Positions 27,189 to 36,009 of a DNA stretch of 64,000 bases are shown piece after piece. Position 1 is the first letter of the stretch, and every line of letters begins with the position of its first letter. The translations under genes were made by a program, and so were the position numbers. The DNA lies in NCBI GenBank assembly GCA_041915365.1, contig JAYSBP010000001.1:248001-312000 (forward strand). The letters run 5' to 3'. Under the pieces are notes generated by a model that was given only the letters and a program-made list of their open reading frames with translations, did not search any database and was not told the DNA's origin. The stretch comes from UBA6016 sp041915365. GTDB taxonomy: Bacteria; Campylobacterota; Campylobacteria; Campylobacterales; UBA6016.

Positions 27189-27245
27189 ATTTCAAAGTCC
27201 ACTTATAAATATTTTCGTAATTTTTGCAAAACCTTGCTTTAGTCC

Positions 27246-27272
27246 AAAAGGGTTACGCCGTAGTTTCGATAG
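27246..27272 (+). promoter_or_regulatory. Candidate sigma28 promoter for the PAS/chemoreceptor pair
   Basis: AAAA (27246-27249), exactly 15 bases, then TTCGATAG (27265-27272). This matches the flagellin 2 promoter in six of eight -10 positions around CGATA and in spacing. It lies 100 bases before the PAS gene. A TACAAT closer to the gene is an alternative housekeeping -10. Confidence 0.45.
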
Positions 27273-27371
27273 TCACGCTTTTGCCTTCCGTTTTTGTTAC
27301 AATTTAGCATAGTTTTGGAACAATATTTTCTTGTAAAATAAAAAAGCAGATGAAAACAATAAAGGGTATAG

Positions 27372-27875
27372 ATGAGCCATGCTACGCCGACAGGCACAGA
27401 AATATCGTTTCCCGATGGAGAATTTATAGTCTCAAAGACCGATCTTAAAGGTCGAATAACTTACGGAAATGAACTGTTTATTAAAATGAGCGGCTACGCC
27501 GAAGAGGAGTTGCTTGGCGCTCCGCACAGCATACTAAGGCATCCTGATATGCCAAAAGCCGTATTCAAACTTCTTTGGGACACCATCGCAAAAGGCGAAG
27601 AAATATTTGCTTTCGTAAACAACCTCTCAAAAAGCGGGGCTAACTACTGGGTAAAAGCGCAAGTTACACCGTCTTTTGACGATCAAGGTACGATAATCGC
27701 ATACCACTCAGTCAGAAGAAGACCGAAAAAAGAGTCTATAGAATTAATATCAAAAGTTTATGCAGAGATGCTAAGAATAGAAAAATCTAGCGGCGTAGAT
27801 GCATCTTTTAAATATCTTGCAAATATTTTGGACAGCAAAGGGGTCAGTTATGACGAATTTATCCTCTCTATCTAA
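27372..27875 (+). CDS. CetB/Aer-like PAS domain redox sensor
   Basis: The 167-residue soluble protein is essentially one PAS domain (about residues 15-115), with KGRITYGNELFIKMSGYAEE and LRHPDMPKAVFKLLWDTIAK as in Aer and CetB, which bind FAD. A short helical tail follows. In C. jejuni CetB is a separate PAS protein that signals to the membrane receptor CetA to steer cells by respiratory energy. The same split is seen here, since the next gene is a receptor overlapping by 26 bases. An AAAGGG ribosome site precedes the ATG. Confidence 0.88.
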   Translation: MSHATPTGTEISFPDGEFIVSKTDLKGRITYGNELFIKMSGYAEEELLGAPHSILRHPDMPKAVFKLLWDTIAKGEEIFAFVNNLSKSGANYWVKAQVTPSFDDQGTIIAYHSVRRRPKKESIELISKVYAEMLRIEKSSGVDASFKYLANILDSKGVSYDEFILSI

Positions 27876-29283
27876 GGCAAAATATCTAGCAATTGCGCTC
27901 TTTATTACACTTTCAATAGGCTTTGCGACAGAGACGGCGGTCCTCGGATTTCACTGGACTTATCTATTTGGCGTCATCAATCTAGTGGGCATAGTGGTTT
28001 TATACTTTCATGTAGCAAAAGTTCAAAGATGCGTACTAGGATTTTCGTCTGTAGTACACGATGTAAATAACGGAAAGTTTGAAAGTAGACTAACAAATAT
28101 TAGCGACGGTGGCGAGCTAAACGAAGCTTGCTGGGCTGTAAATAATATGCTTGACAAAATAGAGGTGTTTATGCGAGAAATTCGTACGTCTATTTCAAAA
28201 GCCGGTCAAGGCGTATTTTATCGCAAACTAATAACGGATGGCTTACCGGGACAATTTGCGTTAAATGCTTCACTTGTTAACGGCGCATTGGAAGCGATGG
28301 AAAAAAATGCAAGACAAACAAAAAGAACGCAGCTAAACTCAGAACTTGGAAGCATAGGCAAGGGTATTTCAGGCGGACTTTTTGTCGTAGAAGATGATCT
28401 CAAAAAAAGCGTAGACAAACTAAGATTTATAAGCTCTGAGAGTGCAAATACGGCGGCACAATCAAGAGAGAGCATAGCCGCTCTTGAAGAAATAGTAGAA
28501 AAACTAAATATATTGCTCTCAAGAATAGACTCCTCAAACGACAAAATAGAGGCTTTGACATCTAGAACTACAGAGATTAATTCTGTTGTCAACCTAATCA
28601 AAGATATAGCCGACCAGACAAATCTTCTAGCCCTGAATGCAGCGATAGAGGCCGCAAGAGCGGGTGAACATGGTAGAGGATTTGCGGTTGTTGCCGACGA
28701 AGTGCGAAAGCTAGCGGAGAGAACTCAAAAGGCGACTGGAGAGATAGCAATATCTATACAAACTCTTCAGCAAGAGGCAAGCGAAATCAGCCAAAATTCT
28801 GAAGAGATGACAGAGATAGCCAAAGTATCTGGAACATCCATAGAAGAATTCAAAGGGACCGTATACGGATTTAACGAAAATGCGAACAGCGTCAACAATC
28901 TTGCCGTATCGCTTGAAAATATGAACTCTCTTATTTTGGCAAAGATGGACCACATCATTTTCAAATCAAACGTCTACTCATCGCTATTTCACTCATCAAA
29001 CAAAGTAGAAATCGGTGACTCGCACTCTTGTAAGTTTGGCAAATGGTATGATGAAGAAGCAAAAAAAATCTTCGGCAATGCTCCGTCTTTCGCAATGATA
29101 GCCGGATGCCACGGCGATATACACAAATATGCCAGAAACAATATGGAATTCATACAGCCTACCGACAGAGTTGTTGAGAACAAAGAGCAAATTTTTGACA
29201 ACCTCAGCAAAATGGAAGAGGCAAGCGAAAAAATGTTTGAACTAATGGATAGGGTGCTGGAAGAATCGGGGCGAGGCAAATAA
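27850..29283 (+). CDS. CetA-like methyl-accepting chemotaxis protein with C-terminal CZB zinc domain
   Basis: The 477-residue receptor has two closely spaced hydrophobic helices near residues 10-52 with almost no periplasmic loop, a HAMP-like linker, and an MCP signalling domain with the hairpin tip IADQTNLLALNAAIEAARAG near residue 255. The C-terminus has a CZB-type module: a His in MDHIIFKSNVY, then HSCKFGKWYDEE and ...CHGDIHK, giving the His/Cys zinc site. The ATG at 27850 has AAGGGG upstream; an earlier in-frame start at 27799 would bury it in the PAS gene. The lack of a periplasmic sensor fits partnership with the PAS protein. Confidence 0.9.
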   Translation: MTNLSSLSKAKYLAIALFITLSIGFATETAVLGFHWTYLFGVINLVGIVVLYFHVAKVQRCVLGFSSVVHDVNNGKFESRLTNISDGGELNEACWAVNNMLDKIEVFMREIRTSISKAGQGVFYRKLITDGLPGQFALNASLVNGALEAMEKNARQTKRTQLNSELGSIGKGISGGLFVVEDDLKKSVDKLRFISSESANTAAQSRESIAALEEIVEKLNILLSRIDSSNDKIEALTSRTTEINSVVNLIKDIADQTNLLALNAAIEAARAGEHGRGFAVVADEVRKLAERTQKATGEIAISIQTLQQEASEISQNSEEMTEIAKVSGTSIEEFKGTVYGFNENANSVNNLAVSLENMNSLILAKMDHIIFKSNVYSSLFHSSNKVEIGDSHSCKFGKWYDEEAKKIFGNAPSFAMIAGCHGDIHKYARNNMEFIQPTDRVVENKEQIFDNLSKMEEASEKMFELMDRVLEESGRGK

Positions 29284-29287
29284 GCAA

Positions 29288-29321
29288 AAGAGAGGCTAAG
29301 CTATAAGAGCCGCCTCTTCTT
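29288..29321. terminator. Possible bidirectional terminator between receptor and molybdoenzyme operon
   Basis: AAGAGAGGC (29288-29296) pairs with GCCTCTTCTT (29312-29321) with one bulged base and a 15-base loop. T runs are weak on both sides. It overlaps the end of the minus-strand 116-residue gene. Confidence 0.35.
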
Positions 29322-29646
29322 TGGCTTTTTCAAACTCTGCCTTTGCTGCCGCTATCCTCTGCAAAAATACGCCGCCGACATCCGCAGACGACGGATATTC
29401 GCCCATTATGCTTTTGTACTGCTCAGCTTTGTAATCCACGAAAGACGAAAACGCATCTACTATTTTGATAAAATCTTCAGTTCTTTGCACAAGGGCAAAT
29501 ATCTCTTTGAGCATTCTCTTTCGCTCTTGAAGCTGGACGGCAAATCCGCAAGAAATAGCGATAGCCGACAAGTCAGACTTTGAGATATAAACACCGCTTA
29601 GCAGTGGGGATAAAATATATTTTGTAAGTTTAGATTCTTCTTCCAT
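29296..29646 (-). CDS. Hypothetical helical protein, last gene of the molybdoenzyme operon
   Basis: I do not recognise this 116-residue protein. It is soluble, has no cysteines arranged for a cofactor apart from a single one, and reads as mostly alpha-helical, ending in an Ala/Glu/Lys-rich helix (AKAEFEKAKEEAALIA). It starts four bases after the AroE-N-like gene, so it almost certainly belongs to the operon, and could be an assembly helper. No function is claimed. Confidence 0.75.
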   Translation of the reverse strand: MEEESKLTKYILSPLLSGVYISKSDLSAIAISCGFAVQLQERKRMLKEIFALVQRTEDFIKIVDAFSSFVDYKAEQYKSIMGEYPSSADVGGVFLQRIAAAKAEFEKAKEEAALIA

Positions 29647-29650
29647 TTTC

Positions 29651-30103
29651 CTACTCTCTTGTTAAAATAGACTCTCTGGGCGCACTCTCTTTTAGCGTCT
29701 TTAACACATCTGTGGGCAGACTAGGATAACGTCCAAACCACTCAAAAAAGTTTAGCTTCGCTTCTTCTAGCATTGCCTCCTCGGATTCATTTAAAGACGG
29801 GGTAAATAACGGCACTAAAGCACCGTCTTTGATTTGTATCGAAGCGACAAAACCGTCGGTTTTTCCAAAAAAACTTAAAAGCTCCGGCAAATTAGCGCTC
29901 TCTTTGTCTATCAAAACACTCTCGAATTGGCTTTGCCCGAGGTTTTCAAGCGTAAAAGTCATTTTGCCCGCCGGAACGCTCATATTTACAAAGGCGGCAT
30001 CCACGCCATTTGTCTCAAATATATAGTTGTACATCTGATAAAGCCTGCTTGCCGATAAGTTTTCCCCCATCAGGGCAAACAATCTAGTATTTTTACCTAT
30101 CAT
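29651..30103 (-). CDS. Stand-alone protein resembling the N-terminal substrate domain of shikimate dehydrogenase
   Basis: The 150-residue protein begins with TRLFALMGENLSASRLYQMY and continues GVDAAFVNMSVP. This follows the AroE pattern in which a strand and GxxLSxSRSxxMHN loop binds shikimate and is followed by the GIDAxYxxxxV strand. The first SxS serine, the arginine and the Asn after MY are kept. The NADP-binding half of AroE is absent. It overlaps the poly-ferredoxin gene by four bases in a molybdoenzyme operon, so shikimate chemistry is unlikely. The similarity is my reading by eye; the role is unknown. Confidence 0.6.
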   Translation of the reverse strand: MIGKNTRLFALMGENLSASRLYQMYNYIFETNGVDAAFVNMSVPAGKMTFTLENLGQSQFESVLIDKESANLPELLSFFGKTDGFVASIQIKDGALVPLFTPSLNESEEAMLEEAKLNFFEWFGRYPSLPTDVLKTLKESAPRESILTRE

Positions 30104-31053
30104 AATCCAAGCAACTCCCTAGCGTCTTCGCTCTCTTTTGTACATCTGGCACACTCATCGGTCTCTGCGGCAAAAACGGCTCCGCAGGTAGGGCATAATT
30201 TAGCCGCAAATTTCTTTAACACCTTTTTTTTTCTTTCGGCAAACACCGACAGAGTTACGACAGGCAAAGACGTAATAGATTTTTTCTCACATACGTCCTC
30301 GCATAGCTTGCACTTTAGACACAGGTGTGCGCTAAAAATAATCGCATTTTTCATAGCCGTAGTCTCTAATGCACCGCTCGGGCACAGATTATAGCAAAGC
30401 GAGCAATTATCGCAAGTATCATCTATATGCTTTTCGGTAGCAAAGCTAAGTGGATAAGACGAGTCGGTCTCGGTCTCTTTTGGTCTGTGTTCCGCACAAA
30501 AAGACAAAAAAAGCTCCCTTTTTTGTGGAAGTTTTTTTTGTTTTAAAAGCAAGTAGTCAACGGAGTTTTTATACTCTTCATCCGTTTTTACTGCTTCACT
30601 TGCAGCGCTTATGCCCTCTTTTGTAAACATCCTAAAAAGCACTCTTTTCGAGCCGTCAATAGGCTGTTCTTTTTGCCCTTCTTTTTGGCTTACGGTTACT
30701 TTGTTGGCAATACCAAAAGCCGCCAAAATCGCATTTGCCTCATCCACTTTATTTTGTTGCAACGAATTAGAGTTTAGCTTTGCGTCGATAAGTAGCTCTA
30801 TATCTGTATCTTTTGCTAGACAAATCAGCTCTTCAACAGAGCAAGAAGTGATATTCGCATCTTTGACGCCAATCGCTCCAGTCGGGCAAATACCTACACA
30901 GTCGCCACATTCGGTGCATATCTTATGGTCTATTTTGACAACATTTGAAGATATATTCACCGCACCGACCAAGCAGTTATCTTTGCATACAGAACACTCA
31001 GAGCTGATGCTCAAAGTTCGAACACAGTTTTCCGCTAAAAGCGTTATGCTCAT
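30100..31053 (-). CDS. Poly-ferredoxin with four 4Fe-4S-type motifs and a C-terminal zinc ribbon
   Basis: The 317-residue cytoplasmic protein has Cys motifs CSVCKDNC near residue 20, CTECGDCVGICPTGA near 46, CDNCSLCYNLCPSGA near 215 and CLKCKLCEDVCEKKS near 245. A CPTC...CARC zinc-ribbon pair closes it near residues 285-305. The central part (80-200) has no cysteine cluster motif. It overlaps the TorD-like chaperone gene and the next gene by four bases each. It may donate electrons during cofactor or cluster assembly, or link the operon to cytosolic redox pools; there is no signal peptide. Confidence 0.87.
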   Translation of the reverse strand: MSITLLAENCVRTLSISSECSVCKDNCLVGAVNISSNVVKIDHKICTECGDCVGICPTGAIGVKDANITSCSVEELICLAKDTDIELLIDAKLNSNSLQQNKVDEANAILAAFGIANKVTVSQKEGQKEQPIDGSKRVLFRMFTKEGISAASEAVKTDEEYKNSVDYLLLKQKKLPQKRELFLSFCAEHRPKETETDSSYPLSFATEKHIDDTCDNCSLCYNLCPSGALETTAMKNAIIFSAHLCLKCKLCEDVCEKKSITSLPVVTLSVFAERKKKVLKKFAAKLCPTCGAVFAAETDECARCTKESEDARELLGL

Positions 31054-31661
31054 TTAGAGCAGAGCTCCTCATAATCGGAGAGTAAAAACTCAAGAGCTAT
31101 CTCAGCCACATCTTTGTAAAAAGGAGATTTGGAAGCATCCAAAAGAGCAGGCAAAAACATCATTGCGAAGCCCAGCAGATGACCATTTATAAACTCTTTT
31201 TGCACGCCCCTGATAGTCTCCGCATATTCGCTTTGACCTTCATTCAAGGCCTCTCTCTCGCTTTTTACCAAATTCATCAAAAACTCAAATTCGACACCTA
31301 TGTGATCGCCGGATACAACCCTAGCTCTCATAAGTTCTACGTCAAACCCATATTTTTTATAATAAACCATAGCCTCGTTATCTGTGCCAGAATTTACCAT
31401 CTGGTCTTCTGAGGTATAGAAGCTCTCATAGGGGGCAAGTCTAATAAGAAACAAATCGGCATAGTGACTTGCCAAATCTTGAACGATGCTCTCCACATCT
31501 CCGCCAAGATAGTCATCATCTTCTTTTGAATATACAAAAAGTGTTTTCAGCGTCTCATCCGAGCGTATAGCCTCTATCGTATCTTTATCTATCTCTGCTA
31601 TCAAAAGCCTTGAGATAAGCGTATAGTAAAACTCTCTAAGTCTCTGTTTTTCGCTAGCCAC
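31050..31661 (-). CDS. TorD-family molybdoenzyme chaperone
   Basis: TorD/DmsD proteins bind the Tat signal of a molybdoenzyme and help insert the Mo cofactor before export. The 203-residue, all-helical protein has the family core: SHYADLFLIRLAPYESFYTS near residue 65, then SGDHIGVEFEFL near residue 118, matching the usual PDHLxVELEFL. The start is GTG at 31661 with AAAGG eight bases before it. Its client is presumably the Tat catalytic subunit just upstream, from which it is separated by a strong terminator-like hairpin. Confidence 0.88.
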   Translation of the reverse strand: MASEKQRLREFYYTLISRLLIAEIDKDTIEAIRSDETLKTLFVYSKEDDDYLGGDVESIVQDLASHYADLFLIRLAPYESFYTSEDQMVNSGTDNEAMVYYKKYGFDVELMRARVVSGDHIGVEFEFLMNLVKSEREALNEGQSEYAETIRGVQKEFINGHLLGFAMMFLPALLDASKSPFYKDVAEIALEFLLSDYEELCSK

Positions 31662-31707
31662 TAGGTATACCTTTAATTCATTTTTCTAAATTGTACCAAT
31701 ACGACTT

Positions 31708-31744
31708 AAAAAAATAAAAAACCGAAAGCCCTAAGGCTCTCGGT
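31708..31744 (-). terminator. Strong terminator or attenuator between catalytic subunit and its chaperone
   Basis: On the minus strand a ten-base stem with one G-U pair (31744-31735 with 31730-31721, four-base loop) is followed by a 14-base stretch of T broken by one A. The catalytic subunit stop is just upstream. Downstream genes would need read-through or their own promoter. Confidence 0.85.
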
Positions 31745-31751
31745 AAAAGCT

Positions 31752-34700
31752 CTAGGCTTTTGTAGGCATTTTATACGCTTCCCTAGTTATAGGAACCCAA
31801 GGACGCTTGAGGTGTTCAGGCCTTCTAAGTCCTTTTGGACCAGGTGCCGGACGAGTTAGTTTGTCTCTCCATGCTTGGAAGATTTTCATATTGTTTTCTA
31901 TGTTTACTTTTACGTCACCTATTTTATCGTTAGCGCCAGCTTTTTCAACAAGCACTTTTTTGTGCCAGCATTGCGCCGCACTGATAGGGTCTGGATTTGC
32001 GGAGAACGTCGCATTTTGAAATGTTCCACTCAATCCGTTCCAGTGAACGTGTTTCATATCTTTGTTAAACTCAACAAAAGGCCAGCCATTTTTGCCAAAC
32101 TCTTTCGTCTCTTCAGGGTGTTGCGGCTTAATGCCTTCTTTATAGCTTAGAGAGTATGTTTGTCCCTCTTTTTTTAGCTCGGCGATCGGAGCGCCTGTGC
32201 CTATCGGCACAAGAGGCTGTTCAAATCCAGGGATTTGAACATTATCAACAAGTCTCCATCTACCTGCGTGATGAGAGCACGTAAGCGTTCCAGGAAGTAT
32301 CCCCTCTGTTGCCACGCACATACCAACAAAATAACCGCTTTCGAGATCGGTTACCGTATCTACGACTTTTACTTTAATAGCGTCGCCTGTTTTTAGGCCA
32401 AATTTTTTCGCATCTGCCGTAGACATCCACACCGGATTGTGATTTTGACTGATTTCCATTAGCCATTTTGAGTTGATGCTTCTCGTGTGAATGTTGTATG
32501 GAAGCCTGAATATCGGGTTAAGAGCAAACGCATTCGTCTCTTTCATATACATATGATTTACATGGCTTGTAGCGTGAACGTATTTTTTCTTTTGCTCTTC
32601 ATTTTTTGGATACATAGGTATGGCGTACTCAGGCCAACCCCAATCTTTCATCCAATCAACATAGAAGTCAAGTTTTTTGCTAGGCGTCTCAAAACCATCA
32701 ACTAGCTTGCCTTCATACTGTACTCCGATATTATGTCTACCCTCTGGAGTTTGAACATAGGCTACGTTTGTTCTGGCGTCTACTTTCACGTTTGACATAG
32801 GATACTCTACAGGCGCTTGCCAAAACTGAGGAGCTTTGGTTTTTACCGTGTGTTTTTCATGGTCTATGTGCATCTCTTCTTTGTAGATGTCGTAAACATT
32901 TGTTCTCTCAGTCCAAGTTCCCCTATCTCTCATAAAGTCATAATAAGGGTAGCTTTTTGCAAATTCGGCAAGCTCTTTTTCTAGAGGCGTTTTTGCATTT
33001 TTGACTTTTTGCCCAAGAGCTACATCCGCCGCTTTTACAAGGTTTGGAAGATTTGAGAAAGCCGCATTGTAATACTCGGATACTGTTACAGGTTTGCCAG
33101 GGTTAGCTTTTGACTCCCAGTATTGTCTTATACCCATACTTCCATCAGGGTCCATGGCAAATACTAGATTTATCCACATCTCATTTTCTTCCCAGATTTC
33201 GCCAAGACCAGCTTTCATGTGGGCTTCAAGTGTTGCACGTGCCGGATTTTTCGGCTTCCAGCCAGTTTTTTCAAGCATTACTCTAAGAACAGGCTGTCTA
33301 AAGCTCGTCCACGCTTCAGGTTTTGAAGCTTCAGAGTGCTGATCGTGTCTCTCCCCGGCAAGACCGGTAGGAAGAATATAGTCCATATACCAGTTAGTCT
33401 CAGACCAAGTCGGAGAAGGGTTTACGGTCATCTCCATTTTTGTTTCGTCTTTTAGCACCTCTATCCATCTAAAACCATCAGGATTAATCCACGCAGGATT
33501 GTACATCCTACCAAACCATACAGATAGCTTAGACGGAACCGTAAGTCCTTTTGCTTTCCATCTATCTTGCCACTCTTTGTCACTTAGAAGATGAGGAAGA
33601 CATTGAGATGGCTCATAGCTCGCAAGAGGCCATTCCGGCGGCCAGCTAAGCTCGTTCCATTCATTTACCTGTGGAGCTTTTTCGCCAACGCAAGCCTTAC
33701 CGCCTTTTCCGGCTACAAATATTGCTTTTTGATGCTCAAAGCCGAGTTGTCCCTTGCCTTGCATAGCACCTACAAGAGAAAGGGCAAATATCATATTTTT
33801 ACCATACAACCAGCCACCTCTATTGCCTATAGAAGGTCCTCTCCAGTTAAACGCTGTAATCTGGCTTCCTGCCCATACGAAATATTCATATAGCTTTTCA
33901 AGTCTATCAAGTGGAACGTGGCTCTCTTTTGATGCCCACTCCATCGTATAGTCTTTGCACATATCTTTCATGAGTGCGACAAAACTATCGAAACTACCGT
34001 CTTTTGGAAGTTCCGTTATGAAGCCCTCTTTTTTTAGATACTCCAGATACGGCTTGTCATCCATCATAACTTGCCAGTTATACCAATCTTTGACGAACTT
34101 CGCATCGATTTTATTTTCGCTTAGAAGTCTATTTGCTATCGCCATATAAATAGCGGCTTCAGTACCAGGCCAAGCGGCTATCCAAAGGTCTGCAATACCA
34201 GCAGAGTTTGACATTCTAGGGTCTATAACAACCAGTTTGGCGCCTGCTTTTCTGGCCTTTGCTATTTGTCCGGCCGATTGCTGGAAGTAGTGTCCTGCGT
34301 CGGCGGCGTGCGAAGAGGCAAGTACTATTAGTTTAGAGTTTGCCCAATCCGGAGCAGTTCTGTCATCGTTTACCCACATAAGAGAACTTGATCTACCGCC
34401 GGCAGAACAGATATTTGTGTGAGAATTCGTACAGTCTTGCCCAAGCGTATGCCAAACTCTAGGCGTAAAGCCGTTTTCATTTGGGCGACCGACGTGATAC
34501 ATTATCGCTTTTTTACTAGTAGGGTCACCGCTTTGCAACGTATCTCTCATTTTTTTACCTATAGTGCCTAGCGCCTCGTCCCAAGTAGTTCTAACCCATT
34601 TGCCCTCGCCTCTTTTCGAGCCAGGCGCTCTTTTGAGCGGGAATGGGATTCTATCTGGATCATACATTTGGCTATATGCAGCAACACCTTTGGCGCAAGT

Positions 34701-35084
34701 ACGGCCAAGCGAAGCCGTGTGAAGCGGATTACCGAGGATTTTTTTGACAGTCATAGACTCTTTGTCAACGTACGCCAAAAGGCCACATGACGCTTCGCAG
34801 TTATTACAAGCCGTCGGAACAAGCATATAATCATGTACTTTCACATCGTGTCTTGCAATACCGCCATTTTTCCAGTCATCGCCATCCATCTCTTTCCAGC
34901 TACCCCATTTATCAAAAGGTGGATAGTAGGCAAAATTGCCATTTGAAATCGGTAGTTTGTCGAATTTTGCGACGTCGGCACCAGCTTCAAGAGTCGGAAT
35001 AAATGATTTTACCGCACCGCTAGCTACGACGCCTACGCCGACACCAACAGCTGAAAGCTTTAGAAAATCTCTTCTTTTTATCAT
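31752..35084 (-). CDS. Tat-exported molybdopterin oxidoreductase, catalytic subunit of a sulfur-type CISM enzyme
   Basis: The 1110-residue protein begins with a Tat signal (RRDFLKLSAVG). A 4Fe-4S motif CNNCEASCG plus a distal Cys in GRTCAKG lie near residues 93-130. The probable molybdenum ligand is the Cys in HTNICSAGGR near residue 225. The C-terminal Mo-bisPGD dinucleotide-binding domain includes HHAGRWRL late in the chain. It acts in the periplasm with the FeS and NrfD subunits encoded upstream. The partners place it in the polysulfide, thiosulfate, tetrathionate and arsenate group. It is much longer than PsrA/PhsA (about 750) and nearer TtrA; the substrate is not resolved. Confidence 0.9.
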   Translation of the reverse strand: MIKRRDFLKLSAVGVGVGVVASGAVKSFIPTLEAGADVAKFDKLPISNGNFAYYPPFDKWGSWKEMDGDDWKNGGIARHDVKVHDYMLVPTACNNCEASCGLLAYVDKESMTVKKILGNPLHTASLGRTCAKGVAAYSQMYDPDRIPFPLKRAPGSKRGEGKWVRTTWDEALGTIGKKMRDTLQSGDPTSKKAIMYHVGRPNENGFTPRVWHTLGQDCTNSHTNICSAGGRSSSLMWVNDDRTAPDWANSKLIVLASSHAADAGHYFQQSAGQIAKARKAGAKLVVIDPRMSNSAGIADLWIAAWPGTEAAIYMAIANRLLSENKIDAKFVKDWYNWQVMMDDKPYLEYLKKEGFITELPKDGSFDSFVALMKDMCKDYTMEWASKESHVPLDRLEKLYEYFVWAGSQITAFNWRGPSIGNRGGWLYGKNMIFALSLVGAMQGKGQLGFEHQKAIFVAGKGGKACVGEKAPQVNEWNELSWPPEWPLASYEPSQCLPHLLSDKEWQDRWKAKGLTVPSKLSVWFGRMYNPAWINPDGFRWIEVLKDETKMEMTVNPSPTWSETNWYMDYILPTGLAGERHDQHSEASKPEAWTSFRQPVLRVMLEKTGWKPKNPARATLEAHMKAGLGEIWEENEMWINLVFAMDPDGSMGIRQYWESKANPGKPVTVSEYYNAAFSNLPNLVKAADVALGQKVKNAKTPLEKELAEFAKSYPYYDFMRDRGTWTERTNVYDIYKEEMHIDHEKHTVKTKAPQFWQAPVEYPMSNVKVDARTNVAYVQTPEGRHNIGVQYEGKLVDGFETPSKKLDFYVDWMKDWGWPEYAIPMYPKNEEQKKKYVHATSHVNHMYMKETNAFALNPIFRLPYNIHTRSINSKWLMEISQNHNPVWMSTADAKKFGLKTGDAIKVKVVDTVTDLESGYFVGMCVATEGILPGTLTCSHHAGRWRLVDNVQIPGFEQPLVPIGTGAPIAELKKEGQTYSLSYKEGIKPQHPEETKEFGKNGWPFVEFNKDMKHVHWNGLSGTFQNATFSANPDPISAAQCWHKKVLVEKAGANDKIGDVKVNIENNMKIFQAWRDKLTRPAPGPKGLRRPEHLKRPWVPITREAYKMPTKA

Positions 35085-35097
35085 TCTTCTCTCTCCC

Positions 35098-36009
35098 TTA
35101 ACTCAAAGGCATCATTTGCGGAGCGATAAGCCACGCATGTTTTACCATCCAAAGACCCACAAGCGCAAGCACTGCGGCAGGCAGTAGGAACATTGAATTT
35201 TTAGTTCTGTTTGCAAGACACGTAAGAGCCGCAGGAATTGCAAACGCTATAACCAAACCAAGTACAAAATAAACACCCATAAAACCGCTTGTCAAATAGT
35301 GAACAACCCATTCGGCTTCCTCTGACTTCGTAGGCGCAAATATAACTTCAGAGACATACACTATCAAAGAGGCAAGAGCCGCAAAACCTAGAATTACACC
35401 TAGTTTTTGTTTTTGCTCATCGTCAAGATTAAATTTACCGGCTATTATAAGTGTTGCACTACCAGCAAGACCTGCCGCAAGTACCATCTGAACAATCTCT
35501 GTAGGAGCTTGCCAAATCTCTCTAGCGTTTGATAGGCCCATAAGTCCAGCCGTATAAACAGTTGTAAAAAATGCAACGACAAGGCCAGGAACTATTAGCT
35601 TGCCAAATAGCTTCTCATCTTTTTTGATAACAGCCCAAAGAAGCAACACAAGAATGAGCGAATATATATTTATAAACCAAGCCCCCCAAGTAATTGCAGA
35701 CGTAAAGTGCGAATGAAGGAATATATAAAACGCCCTAAACGGTTTATGAAGGTCTAAAACCGTAAATAAAAGAGTTATACCAACAAACACAAGGCCTATT
35801 AGTGGAACCATATATTTGTAAAAAGTCTCGCTTATAGGATATTTTCTCATCATATAAATACCGACAAAGAAAACGCCCGTTGCAATTGATTTCGCCCACA
35901 TATTCATAACAATTATCCAGCCCCACGCAACTTGCGTATTGAGGACATCCAGAGTAACGATTGCCGATTTTAGTACCGGCACATTAGCTACAAGTGATTC
36001 AAAAATCAT
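35098..36009 (-). CDS. NrfD/PsrC-type quinone-interacting membrane anchor
   Basis: The 303-residue protein is strongly hydrophobic with eight or nine transmembrane helices, as in PsrC and NrfD, which exchange electrons with menaquinone and carry no haem. Residues DVLNTQVAWGWIIVMNMWAK at the N-terminus and LHKPFRAF near residue 88 fit the family. It overlaps the FeS subunit gene by one base (TAATG) and is followed 13 bases later by the catalytic subunit, so the three form the enzyme complex. Confidence 0.92.
   Translation of the reverse strand: MIFESLVANVPVLKSAIVTLDVLNTQVAWGWIIVMNMWAKSIATGVFFVGIYMMRKYPISETFYKYMVPLIGLVFVGITLLFTVLDLHKPFRAFYIFLHSHFTSAITWGAWFINIYSLILVLLLWAVIKKDEKLFGKLIVPGLVVAFFTTVYTAGLMGLSNAREIWQAPTEIVQMVLAAGLAGSATLIIAGKFNLDDEQKQKLGVILGFAALASLIVYVSEVIFAPTKSEEAEWVVHYLTSGFMGVYFVLGLVIAFAIPAALTCLANRTKNSMFLLPAAVLALVGLWMVKHAWLIAPQMMPLS

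Noticed and set aside
31752..35084. Firm naming as polysulfide reductase PsrA or tetrathionate reductase TtrA
   Set aside because: Length and accessory genes do not match one characterised enzyme, and substrate cannot be told from motifs alone.
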